64,000 nucleotides of DNA, taken from assembly GCA_003586115.2 (NCBI GenBank), contig QVOM02000126.1:60403433-60467432 (forward strand), written 5' to 3'. Positions 11,801-24,217 of the stretch are shown one piece after another. The stretch is from Salvator merianae (taxonomy: Eukaryota > Chordata > Lepidosauria > Squamata > Teiidae). A program made the position numbers and the translations under genes. The notes beneath the pieces are model-generated. The model saw only the letters and a list, made by a program, of their open reading frames with translations, ran no database searches and had not been told where the DNA came from. Position 1 is the stretch's first letter. Every line of letters starts with the position of its first letter.

Positions 11801-14800
11801 TCTCCAGATTTCTCTGTCTCTTGAAATGGGTGAACAGTTACTTGGGAAACAATCTTCCATGGAGATGATTGCTTTGGATCTGTTAAAATATATTATAAAG
11901 CTTGATGCAGATAAAAATCCTCAAGAAGAAATGGTTAAGCTGGGATAAGTATTGGGAAATAACCACTTAGGCTAGTTTCAGAAGCTGGGCAAATATCTTG
12001 CTAACAGGTGATATTCTGGAGAAAAGCTCCTCCAGAATTATTGCCTGTTGGCTAGACAGAGTGGGGGCCAGCACTGGCTTTGAGCATTTTAATGACGTAC
12101 ACATCCAGGTATTTCACCAGCACAAAATATCTGGAAGTGCGAGAATGCCACCACTGCTCGTGCATGGCCATCTTTTTTGGCCACTGCACATGCAGGCTAG
12201 CCGCTTCGGGCTCCCTCCACATGGTAGGTTATAGCGTTCTTTCAGGAAAACCCGTCATCAGAGTTGGGTTTTCCCATAATAGGCTGTCACAGAATTTAGG
12301 GAGGATATAGCACACTTATGCACAGACGTAATAGCACTATAGCCCGCCCATCTGAGTGGGTCCTTACTGGGGGAGAGGGAAGGAGGGAGGAGATGGAAGG
12401 GGAAGAGGAAGCGCTTAAGGAATTTGGATTGTACAGTGAAATTTTGTTTATCATATATTTTGTAAGTGTATATAAATTGTAAAATTAATAAAATTCTTAG
12501 TAAAAATATTAATATTATTTTTGTTATTAATAATGATGATGATGATAGTTACTTTGCATCCACGCTCAGCTTTAGATGCCAGGTGAAGATCTCTTATGCT
12601 CCCATGACATTTCAATTATGGATAGTGCTTTTCCAGCACTGGTGCAAATTTCTTTGTCACTTCTGAATTTTACATTGTTTTTATATAGATATTTCTTATA
12701 GCTTACATTGTTTGACAATTAATAGATTGCATTTTTAAATAGTTGTAAGTTGCCTGGCAGCTTTACTTGTAGTAAGTTAATACAGCAAATAAATAACTTA
12801 AATAATACCTTTTCATGGCCTAGTGTTGGAACGAATCAAAGCTTCCAGGAAAGTCATAGCTTCAGCTTCAGTAAGCATTATATCCATGGAGTAACTGCAG
12901 TAATTTATCATCCTGCACACAGGTGAGTTTGCTAGAATTTTTTTATTAAGCAGATTGTGCTTTATGTAATTTGTTTCCATATATAGCATCATTAATTTCC
13001 TTTCCCCTACCACCTTCTGAATTGCAAATTGTTCATTAACGGAAAGTCCCAACAATTGCTGCAGCAATTGCAGTATTAGTCTTAGCCATACTGCATAACA
13101 TTTCACTCTTGGCAAACTGATCTTCCAAGACATGGTAACAATGTATCTAATATGCCACTATTAAGGCAGTATTTTCCACTTAACAAGATAAACAATCTGA
13201 AAAACATCTCTCAGGCTGCATCCAGACATTGTTTATTTATTCCACTATATTTGGATATTCTGGAATAAAGCGTGGATATTCTGGAATATCCGAATACAAT
13301 GGAATAAGTAAGTGATGTTTGGATGCAGTCTCAGGCAAGGAACTCAAACTGTGTTTGGAATACAGGGAATGGTAATTCTGTAGTATGATTAAAAAATATA
13401 TATACAGGGTAGCAATGCAAAGGCTAAACTATACCCTTTTTAAATTTTAAGGTCCACCTGTATGAAATATTTCTGAGATGCTTTGTACATTTGCTCTGAC
13501 CTTCCATAGAGTAGTGACTACTCAGTGCAGGGTCAGATCAAAGGTACAAAGCACCTCAAGAATATTGCACGCAGCTGGAGCCTAAGCTAGGCTATGCCCC
13601 CCATAACAGTACAATGTGATTGCCTTTTCCTTTTGGTCAGCAACCTATTTTATTTAAGTTCTTTTTTAAATTTTCTTCTGGCTATACAGCTACTCAGCCG
13701 TTTGCACAGCGGCTGCCTCTGTTTTTGTTTTGTCATGCATCTCTGTGTTTGGACTCTTGTGCATTGCTACTACTTTCATGTTGGTTTCACTTCATAAACC
13801 AAACAAGTAAACAAAAAGCCAAGACTTCTCCCTCAAAGGATCTTAAGCTACATGCATTCCCACCTCCCCCAGATTCTGCCCTTTTTACATAGCCACTTCT
13901 TTTTTGTTTTGTTTAAGCTCTGCGGCATAGCTGCACACTTGTAGTCTTTTAACCAGCTTCTCTGTTTGTGTATTTAGAGATCACCCCTTTAATGTGCCTT
14001 GTTTTTTCTTTGCTCACCCATCTCTTCCGAAAGATCTCGGCAGTAGAGCTCTACAAGTGAGAACAAATACTTTACTGCAAGTTCTAGATGGCTAAACCTT
14101 TTTGGGATTACGTCTGTTTTAAATTTCCAAATACAGTACATAATATAATATATGGCATTCTGCTGGTGTGGGTTTGAGGTTCTGCACTGCTTTACACTGA
14201 TTGTGTGCATCCCCAAAGAAGACAAAAGGAAACAAAAAAGAGGAATCCCTTCCATGGTACCTGTGGGAATGTCCAGGGTTCCATTTTTCAAAGTGTGCTT
14301 GAGAAACAATCCAAGACAGCAAGTCACTTCAGGGTTAAATTCACATTCTGATGGGATTCTATCCACTTTTTGCAAGACCACCTTGTCTCTTAGCTAATCT
14401 GACCTCTTTGCTCTGGAGATCGGTTGAAGGTGAACAAAAGAATGCTTTCAAATAATGCTTTCAATGTTTGGCATTTCCTTGGTTTGACTTTTAAACCTGC
14501 AGAAGATGATCACAGTAGCTTTGATTCTGCCAAACACCTATGATTCTAAAATACATTTATTTTAATTTTTTGCATTTATAGCCAGTCTTTTTTTGAAGGT
14601 GATCAAAGTGGTGAACATCAATTCAGACTCTAGCTGCCAGAATGAATAAATTAAGCAGGTTTAAAAGTTGCTGGGGTGGTGGTGGTGGAGGCAAAAGCAA
14701 GGTGGGAAGAAAGTGATATGCTTTAAGTTCCTTCTGTCCCTTTCTCTCAAGTTTTGCATACCTTTTTCATCTGTTTAAATTGACCCTGGAAAAGTGAAAG

Positions 14801-17800
14801 TGGCGAGCCCTCTCTCCAGGCTGGGGAAGGCAGCTTTTTTATGGGAGATGGGCAAATATGCTGCCTTCATTGGTGCTGGATGGCTTCAGTTTGCTCTTTT
14901 TTTAAATATATGTTATTTTCTTCTCCTCCTCCTCCTCCTCCTCCTCCTCCATCTTCTTCCAAATAATCCTCCAGAAATTGACAGTTTTTTTACAGTAAGA
15001 AAAGCTTTGTTGCTAAAATGGATAAATATTACTTTGCATATCATGCAGACTGTTGACAGAAAATCCCACCCCCGTTACAACTTTTTTTCCCAAGCACAGA
15101 ATAAATCAAAGGGAAGCCCATTAAGCGTGTCTGTTAGTCTTTAATGTTACGAATTTGAATGCCATCAATGTGTTTCTGTCAGGTTTTGAAACAGATTTAT
15201 TTTTAAGCCCAGGCTGGTTGTGGATTTTGGAGTTTTGCCCATTGCTGAGACAGAGTTGTCAGATTTGGATAGCTAAAGCTTCCTATTCCCCTTCTTCTCC
15301 TAATATGTGGGCTAAGACAGTGGATGTGAAATCAGGCTAATAAACAGCTTCATGATTGTACTCTTTATGTTTTTCACAGTTCATTTTTGTTGCCCTTTTT
15401 ATTTTGGATACTGGGATCTATGCTTCTTCAAATGGTCTTTTCCAATTCAATTTCTTCTTAACAAAGTTGTCTTTCCCCACAGAGAACTTGGATAGTGAGA
15501 GCTGACAGCAAATTGTAAGCTTAATAACTTTCTGATGAAGTATGGATTATTTCTGTGTTCTGCAGAGTTAATAGTGTTGATTATTCTACAACAGTGCAAG
15601 GGGGAGAATACAGTTGCAGTCTCCAAAGCCCTTCTTAAGAAAACATCTACCTTTTCAGCAAAATGTGAAAGAGATTACATTGCAGCTGCGTCTAACTGTA
15701 CTGTTTTTATTCTTTCATGCTGCAGTATCTTTGGATACTAGATGATTGTGTTATGGTTTTGAGCCATGTTCAATTCCTGATGTTGCTACATTGGCTAGTT
15801 GTTAGTATTATCTTGCAGCTCTTCCAGGGATTTTCTCATATTATCTTTGATCCTACCAATCTGTCTATTTTTGTCTCTTTTTTTGACATCCTTAACCTTG
15901 CCAAGCTTAATGTGCTTTTCTAGCCTTTAATCTGCAAATACCATATGCCTAAAGTATGTGAGTTTTCAGTTTGCCAATCCTTGCCCCTAGAGAACTGTCT
16001 TATTTCATTGATCCAGGACTGATCTATTTGTTTTTCTTGTGGTCTGTGGAATTTCTAATTTTCATGTCCACATCATAATTTGAAGGGATCTGATCCTTTC
16101 AGTCAAGGAAATATCCTTTAGTCTTCATAATCTTGTTCAGGCTTGTCATTGCCTACTTGCCTATTCTCCAGTATACTGTCCATCTTTCTCTGTTTGGAAG
16201 CTCAGGAGAAGAAAACTATATACTATCTCCAATTCTTCACCATCTACTTTCTATTTACGACAGTTTTAAGCTGTTTTTGCAAGCCTAAGATCTTTGATTT
16301 GAACTGGTGGATTTTTCTTTTCTAAAATCTCTTCAATAGTGTACTTTTTTATTCTAGATTTATTGCCTGATAGTCTCTTGCCTGCTCCAGCATTCTGTTC
16401 CCTTAAATCCATTTAGTAGCTTTTTTTCTTTATTCAAAAAGCATTGATACTGAATGGAGGCAAGAATCTGAAAAGGATTTTTGTTGGGAATTTTTCTTCC
16501 TATGGCCTCAGTTATCAAAAGCACAGTTCTAGTATTTTTGTAATACTGGCAGCTTTGGAATGCTATAAGGTTAAGTTATACTTATAATAAATGTCCAAAA
16601 GTGGAGGAGAAGTGATATTTTTTGCTGTCCATATTTCTGTGAAGCTAAGACTGTCTGCGGTCTGGAGGAAACTAACAAGGATGAAATAGGGAGGAAAGCG
16701 AGGTGGAAAAGAAGGAAAGTGTTTTTGATGGTTTGGGGATGGGGGCATTGGAGAGTACATTAACTGCATCTTGAAGGATGAGGGGCCAAAGGGGACAACA
16801 AAAGACAAGTTAACTGTACCAGGAAGGGCCAGATGGCATGGAGAAGCAACAAAAGTAAAAAAAAAATGGACTGAGAAGGTTTAGGATTGGCATTAGTACT
16901 GGCGCTGGAGCACTGAACCCTTTCAATAAAATAGAAGTTGGTGTTCTTCCAAATTCACCCATATTTATTCCTAAGAATTTTCTGTTAACTATAGCTATAT
17001 ACACACTGGCAAACTCTGGTCACCATGATCTTAGACCACAGTTCAAACATGTGTAGATGGGAACAATAGACATATATGCTTAGATATTGAAGTCTGATCA
17101 GATATTTTGGCCACATAATGAGAAAACAGGACTCATTGGAAATTACCCTGATGCTGGGAAAGATTGACAGCAAAATGAGGAGGAGGAAGAGGAGGAGGAG
17201 GACAGCAGAGAATGAGATGGATAGATAGTGTCACAGAAGCAACAAACTCCAGGAGATAGCAGAGGACAGAAGGGCCTTGTGTGCAAAAGTCCATGGGATC
17301 ATAGAGAGTTTGATGTGGCTTAAGGAATGAATAACAAAGTGAAGCTTGAATAGGACCTAGGTCAGTGTTAGATAAGGGGAATAAATGCATTTATATTGTG
17401 ATTGAATTATTGTAGTTCAGAATAAATAGTTAGTCACGTGTTGATATCCATTGCTTGCTCTCAAAATGGATATATGTATTATTCCTCTATTTGCCTTGTG
17501 GCCTGAGTTCCTCCACTTTTTTATGCCTCTTCTTTCTGCCTTGTTGATTACAATCATAGCTTATTCATGGTAGTTTTACTTGGCCATTACACAGCATTAC
17601 AAAACAACATACAGAATTAAAGGTTGAAAATAACAATATCTAATATAGGTCTTTATAAACAAACTAAAATACAAAGCAGCTCCAATAAAACCAACTTCTT
17701 CTTCAACTCCTTTCCATACGGTTGGCACATATGCTTTGTTCTGCTAAAGCAAACAGAGCAACTTGCTGGGATATTTTAAAATCATGATCTGACTGAACAA

Positions 17801-20800
17801 ATTTTTTTTTTTTTTGCCATCTGAAGTAAGTTGTGAAACTTCTCAATGCTTCCTGAAATATTTTTCTCTAGCAAAGGAATATAAAGGACAGTATAGTAAA
17901 TAATGTGGAAGATTTCATATTGCAGCTGAGAGCATGGGTATATTCTTTGTGTAATTGGAATATTCTGATATCTGCCAGATAGCATTGCTTGAAGGCATTG
18001 TTTGATATCTCAGTGTAGTAGAGTGTAGTAAATGTTCCTTATAAAAAACCATCTCTGCTACATATTGTGCTCTTTGGCTTTCCAGGGGAAAGATTTAGAT
18101 GCTCTAATCAGAGCCAAATTATTATTATTATCCAAGTGATAGATCAGTTTCCCCAACTGACAAAGTCCCTCATCAAAGACTTCTGAATAAACTCCGTAGT
18201 CATGGAATAAAAGGAGAGGTCCTGTCCTAGATTGGTAACTGACTTAAGGACAGGAAACAGAGAGTTATCCAAGTTTGCTGATGACACTAAATTGTTCAGG
18301 GTAGTAAAAACTGAAAGTGATTGTAAAGAGCTCCAGAGGGATCTCTTGACTTTGGGTGAGTGGGCAACAAAATGGCAAATGCACTTCAATCTTGGCAAGT
18401 GAAAAGTCATGCACATTGGGGCAAAGGACCTCAATTACACCTATAAACTGATGGAGGCCAAACTTTCTGTGACAGATGAGGAAAAGGATCTCGGGGTTCT
18501 GGTAGACAGCTCAGTGAAGGTGTCAACCTAGTGTGTAGCGGCAGTGAAAAAAGCAAGTTCAATGTTAGCGGTAATTAGGAAGGGAATAGAAAACAAGTCA
18601 GCAAGTGTCATTGTGCCTCTTTATAAATCTATGGTGACACCATGCTTGGAATAGTGTGTACAATTCTGGTCACCTCACCTCAGAAAGGATACTGTGGAAC
18701 TGGAGAAGGTGCGGAAAAGGGCAACCAGAATGATCAAGGGGCTGGAACACCTTCCTTACGAAATCAGACTGCAACGCCTTGGCTTCTTCGGCCTTGAAAA
18801 GCGGCATTTAAGAGGAGACCTGATTGAAGTATATAAAATCATGCATGGTATGTATAAGGTGGATAGTGAGAGGTTCTTTTCTCTCTCACACAACACTAGG
18901 ACCAGGGGGCACTCTCTGAAGCTGATGGGTAGGAGAGTTAGGACTGACAAGGGGAAGTGTTTTTTCACCCAGAGGGTCATTGGTCTATGGAATTTATTAC
19001 TGGAAGAGGTGGTGACAGCAATCAGCCTAGATTGCTTTAAGAAAGGACTGGACAAATTCATGGAGGTCAGGTGTATCAGTGGCTACTAGGATGGATGCCC
19101 AGGTACTGACTCCAGGTTGGAAAGACAGGCAGGATGCCTGTAAAACCATTTGTGGGGGAGTCAAGAGCAGGTGAAGGTTTTGCCTTTTATTCTGCTTGAG
19201 AATGCCCAAAAGCAATTGGTGGCCCACTGTGAAACAGGATGCTGGACTAGATGGGCCATGGTTTGATCCAGCAAGGCTCCTCTTATGTTCTTATGTTCAG
19301 TTGTAGGGGTTCAGTAGGGATGTTTGTTTAGCAAAGCATGTATTTCTCCAATAACAATTGCATGTTGTTTTTCCAATCCCATTGAGTTTCAGGGGAGTTA
19401 AAGCATCTTTACCAGATATTTGGGATCTCGTACTGAGAGATGCTTAGCATAACTATCATTGCTTTATCTATTCAGTCTTTGACAAGATAAGCTAGACCTG
19501 TACTGGGAAATCCCAGGAATCTTTTACCGATTTCAGTTTGGATCTCTTCTAGTTCTCTAAAGTAATCCTCATTCTGTCCCAAATAAATAACAACTGTGGA
19601 ATAACCTTACTGTGTGAGTGTTTTAAAAGATCTATTAATCTACTACCTTTTGTATAGTAGAATTTAATTATTGCTCCAACTGTCTTTGCAGTCACTGTTT
19701 TTATGTAATCTGCATAGGGTTACCATGACTAGTATTTAAAATGTTTGGGTTTGTTCTACTAAATGGTCAACACATGCCCAATTATATTTTCTAGAATGCC
19801 TCCCAAAGACCATTATTTTAGTTTTAAAATAATTAATGGTCAGTTGTTCTTCTATTCAGACATCTTGTAGTTTACTTATCATTTTTGTTATCCTGCCTCT
19901 GGTCAGAGAAAAAAGGACCATGTCATCTGCATAAAGAAGGTCAGACAGTTTCTGATGACCTAGTGTGAAAGGCGGAGAGAAATTGTAAGCTGAAATAGTA
20001 GGGACTGATGAGTTTACATAAAGATTAAATAACAATGGCCAGAATACATCCTTGTTTAGACCCCCACATTCAGTGTCTATTTCTTCTGTGAGGAGACCAT
20101 TTCTTAAATCTGACCCTAATGGAGGTATTTGTATATAGCAGTTGAATAAGAAATAGTAATTGTTTATCAATATTAAGATTTGCTAATTTCTTCCCCAGTC
20201 TAAGTCTATTTGTAGAATCAAAGGCTGTGGTCAGGCCAACAAATGCCACATGTAAATGTTTAGTCAAAGATTTCATGTATTTAGCGGCTAGATAAAGCAA
20301 GACCAGGCAATGATCAGTAGCGCTTTATCCCTTTCTGAAACCAATTTTTTCATTCTGTAGAATATTATTTGATTCTATCCAATCTTCCAACTTTTGACAT
20401 ATGGGCATATCGTTTAGCAAGAATATCAAGGAGGCATATTGGGCAGTAATTTGAGAGGGGCATATTTGTGTGAATTGGGACAATTATTCCTGTTTTCCAG
20501 CCTTCCAGAAGTACTCCTGTTTGATTAATGTAAGTGCACAAGTTTGCCAATAGTGGGGACCCTCAGTTGACATAATATTTCAATAAATCTGGAGGTATCG
20601 TATGCTCCCCAAGAGGCTAAAGATTGAATTAGTTTTTGTATTTCATTCGGTGTAACTGAGGGGCAGGATTTCTCTGTTATCCATGTTGTCCTTCTATCTG
20701 TTTTTAGGGATACTTCCATGTTCCTTGAAGAACTGAAGAGTTTTTCAAAGTCACCTATTCATACTTCTGCATATATTGTGTCTCCAGTCAGGTTGCCACG

Positions 20801-23800
20801 TGTTTGCTGATTAATCAGCATCCAAAACAGGGGATCCTTTTTATCCCTCACCTTTGTACTCAGGGCTCTCCACTGCTGTTCCATATATGTCCCTTTTCTT
20901 TGGTTTCAACATATTTTTATATGCATTTCTCACACTAATATAATCTTCCAATAGTTCTTGCACCCTATTTTTCCTCAAATTGTAGTATCTATATTCATGA
21001 TAATGAAATTGTGCTTGTCTTGCTTGAAATGCCTAGATTTTTGATGGGCTCAAGCTACTTGCTTTTTATTATTATTTGTGAGTGTTGTATCCATTGTTGA
21101 AAAAATATATAATTTATAAGTGTGTAGACTGTTTCAGTGGCTCTCAGCGGAGCTCTTGGTTTCTTTTCACAGACTTGCCTCTCAGCATCTTAACTTAGTT
21201 TCTTCAGCTGTGTGCTACATTTTGCCTGCTCTGTGAAAAGTTCTTTAAAATTTTAAAGAGCAAAGACAGATGTCTTCATTAGTTCACTCAAAGTGCTTCT
21301 CTGTCTAAGTTGAGATGGCAGCTTTGCTGTTGCTGTCATTAGACTGCACCTACCAGGAGAAAGAGATGTTCAAATTATAAATAATGCTGAACCATATCCC
21401 GGTGTTCTCAACATAAGTGTTTCGAACTTTAGCCTCTTTCAAAAACTTACTCTACTCTCCTAAGCTCCCTTGTGGTCTGCTGTTATTGAGCAACAGAGTA
21501 GTCAAACATGCAGGATCTTTTCATCTGGCTGCTATTTGTGGATCAGGGTACTAAGCTGACTTCTTCTTGAAGTTAGCTAATTGTTAGAGAAGACTCTTTT
21601 GAATATGGAGCTTCTCTCGGTTGTAAGGCTTTCTTAAGCTTCATTAACATAAGTGGGAAAACTAACAATTTTAAATTGGTGGGATAGATTTCAATTTTGC
21701 AGTTCTAACCCCATGTTAAAGTTCAGTAGTTGTAGGAAAAAAGCCAACTAACCCAAGCAAAAATCAATTAATCTGTTGTTAATCCAGATTTTCAGTTTAG
21801 AGGCACATAAAAACCTAAAAGTACCAGGAAAGAATTAACTTTTTCTGAAAGAGTTAACAAGATGTAAAATTTAAAAAGTTTGATCACAAGATACTTCAGA
21901 GGGGTAATCCTGCTGAAATAATTGCTCTGCAGAGTCCACCAAGTCTGAAAAGTAATGGACACCTGACTTTTTTTTTAGCTGTCAGATGAGCTAACAAGGA
22001 ACTTAACTGCTGGAAGAGTACTGATCTGCAAAGTAAAGAATAGGTAGCTTGCAAGGAACAAGACCTCAAAAAGGTTAAGAACAAACTTTATTTATAATTG
22101 CAAGTTAAAATAATCTAGACCTCCACCAAAGATCTGACTGTGTCCGATAGCAAAGTCCAGAGAACAGAGACACACCTACTTGTTGGATATTGATCTCCAT
22201 TGTCACATGAAGTGCTGCATTTTGAGACCTGTAACATATCTGATAGATTCTCACCACCCACCATCCCTATCAGATACTCGTGTTAGAATTGCTGCCAGAA
22301 TTGCAAATGTAGGTATGTTCATGATGGTGATTTGTTGTGGAACTTTCACTAGTGTTTAAACAATTGCATTTGATCTGATACTGACGATCCATGACTCCCA
22401 TCACTCCTTGCCATTGTCATAGTGGCCACACCCCACACATTACAACAGAATCCATCAGGGCCATTTTTTGGCTTGTTGAGTATCAACGAGTTGTGACCAA
22501 CTTCTGGTTGATGCATGTGCATTTCTATAAAGTTTTCTTGGCAGAGATACAGAAGTGGTTTCCCATTGTCTTCTTCCAGGGAGAGGTTGGAGGTCGAACA
22601 GGGACCCTCTGCTTTCCAGGCAGTTTGCTCTACTATTGAGCTAAAACTGCTCCCCATTTTTTGACTACCCTTAGCTTAATTGTTGTTTCCTCAAAAAAAA
22701 CCCACTCAAGTTCCTTTAAGGTGGTCTAACTATTGCACAAAAATGCATTTTTTTCTGCAATGTACTGTTTTTTTAGAATAATTTGTACAAAAACTATTCC
22801 AATGTACTGTTCGTAGTGAAGGTATAGGAAATAAGCACAGTTCATGGAACCCAAGTTTCTTTTCCCTGACTGGTAGGGCTCCTTCTTTTTGTAGTAGGAC
22901 ATTTGATCCAGCAGATGAAATGGGAAAAAGAGAGGCCAGTTTCTCCGGTTTTACTTTTCTTCTGCACTTTTTTGTTGGGTATCTTAGATTTTTTTTGCAA
23001 TTTTATCAGGGGCAATTCCACATGAATTGTTGGAACATATTAGGCATACTGCAACCTGGGACTGACTGTCTGGTGATGTCTATGTGTAGAGTTGCCTTTT
23101 GGGCTCTTGGAAAAGAATGTCTGTTATGACCAGTGAGTTATTTTGACAAAACTGTGTTAGACTCTACCCTGCTTCATTTTGCGCTCCCAGGCCAAATCTG
23201 CCTGCTATTCTAGTTATCTTTTGATTTCTCCTCTAGCATTCTAATCCCCTATGGTGAAAGTGACAGCTTTTTTTTTTATGGTAGTTGTAGAAGGTGTTGT
23301 AGATCTTCATAGAACTGCCCAAGACTAATAGATATCTCATTATAAAAGATTTTCAGAGAGAAAAATTCAGTTGTGATCCTTACTTTGATTTCCTCCCATA
23401 CTCCCATTTTAATTTTAGATACCTGAGTGGCAGAAGGGTAATCTCTTTATTAGAACACTCACAGAACATATGATGATGACAAACTCTCATGGCAATTTCA
23501 GAATTGCTGTAGAACTGGCTTCTCTTCTTGCTTCAAAGATTGACATTCAGAACAGTTCATGCATGTGTTTTTATTCACCGGATTGTATACACTTGATGAC
23601 TGGCTAACAAATGTGTGAATGGACCTCATTATTAAATTTTACATTTGAGGATGTATGTGGAGATAGAAAAACTGTATCTGGTATGGTTTATTTGCAATTG
23701 CAAATTGTGTTTTTGGTCATGTTATATGACCAGAAACCAGATGATTTCTGAGACCCTGTAACTTGGATTTAGCTCATATTTCTCTTAAAACAGATATTGC

Positions 23801-24151
23801 CTTCCTATCAAAGGCTGTCCTGTAACAACCCTTCCAGGTAGAGCACAGTCCTCTTTAAAGAAAGACCCTCATTCATTGTAATCAGAACCCTACACTTCCA
23901 GCATGCTGTAGTCTTCGTCTGTTATCTCCATTCAACCTACCTTTCATGACCAATATGAAAATGGCACACATCTAGTTGTGACTGTCGCGTCTTATTTGCA
24001 TAGATAGTGGGCAGGTAGCCCATGACAGTGCGTGATTGCAGCATGTAACTTTCCCAAATAGACCAAAACCCAGTCTTTTGTCAAGCAACAGCAAGGGTAA
24101 ATCTAACCAGGGCCATGATTATAACTGAGGAATCTATTTTTGAAATAATTT

Positions 24152-24217
<66 letters not shown>

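Noticed and set aside
12813..13133. 106-codon - strand frame
   Set aside because: It overlaps NBAS exon E5 on the opposite strand and is a shadow frame.
18694..19089. 131-codon + strand frame as a host exon
   Set aside because: It is the C-terminal part of a CR1 LINE, followed by the CR1 3' UTR and octamer tail.
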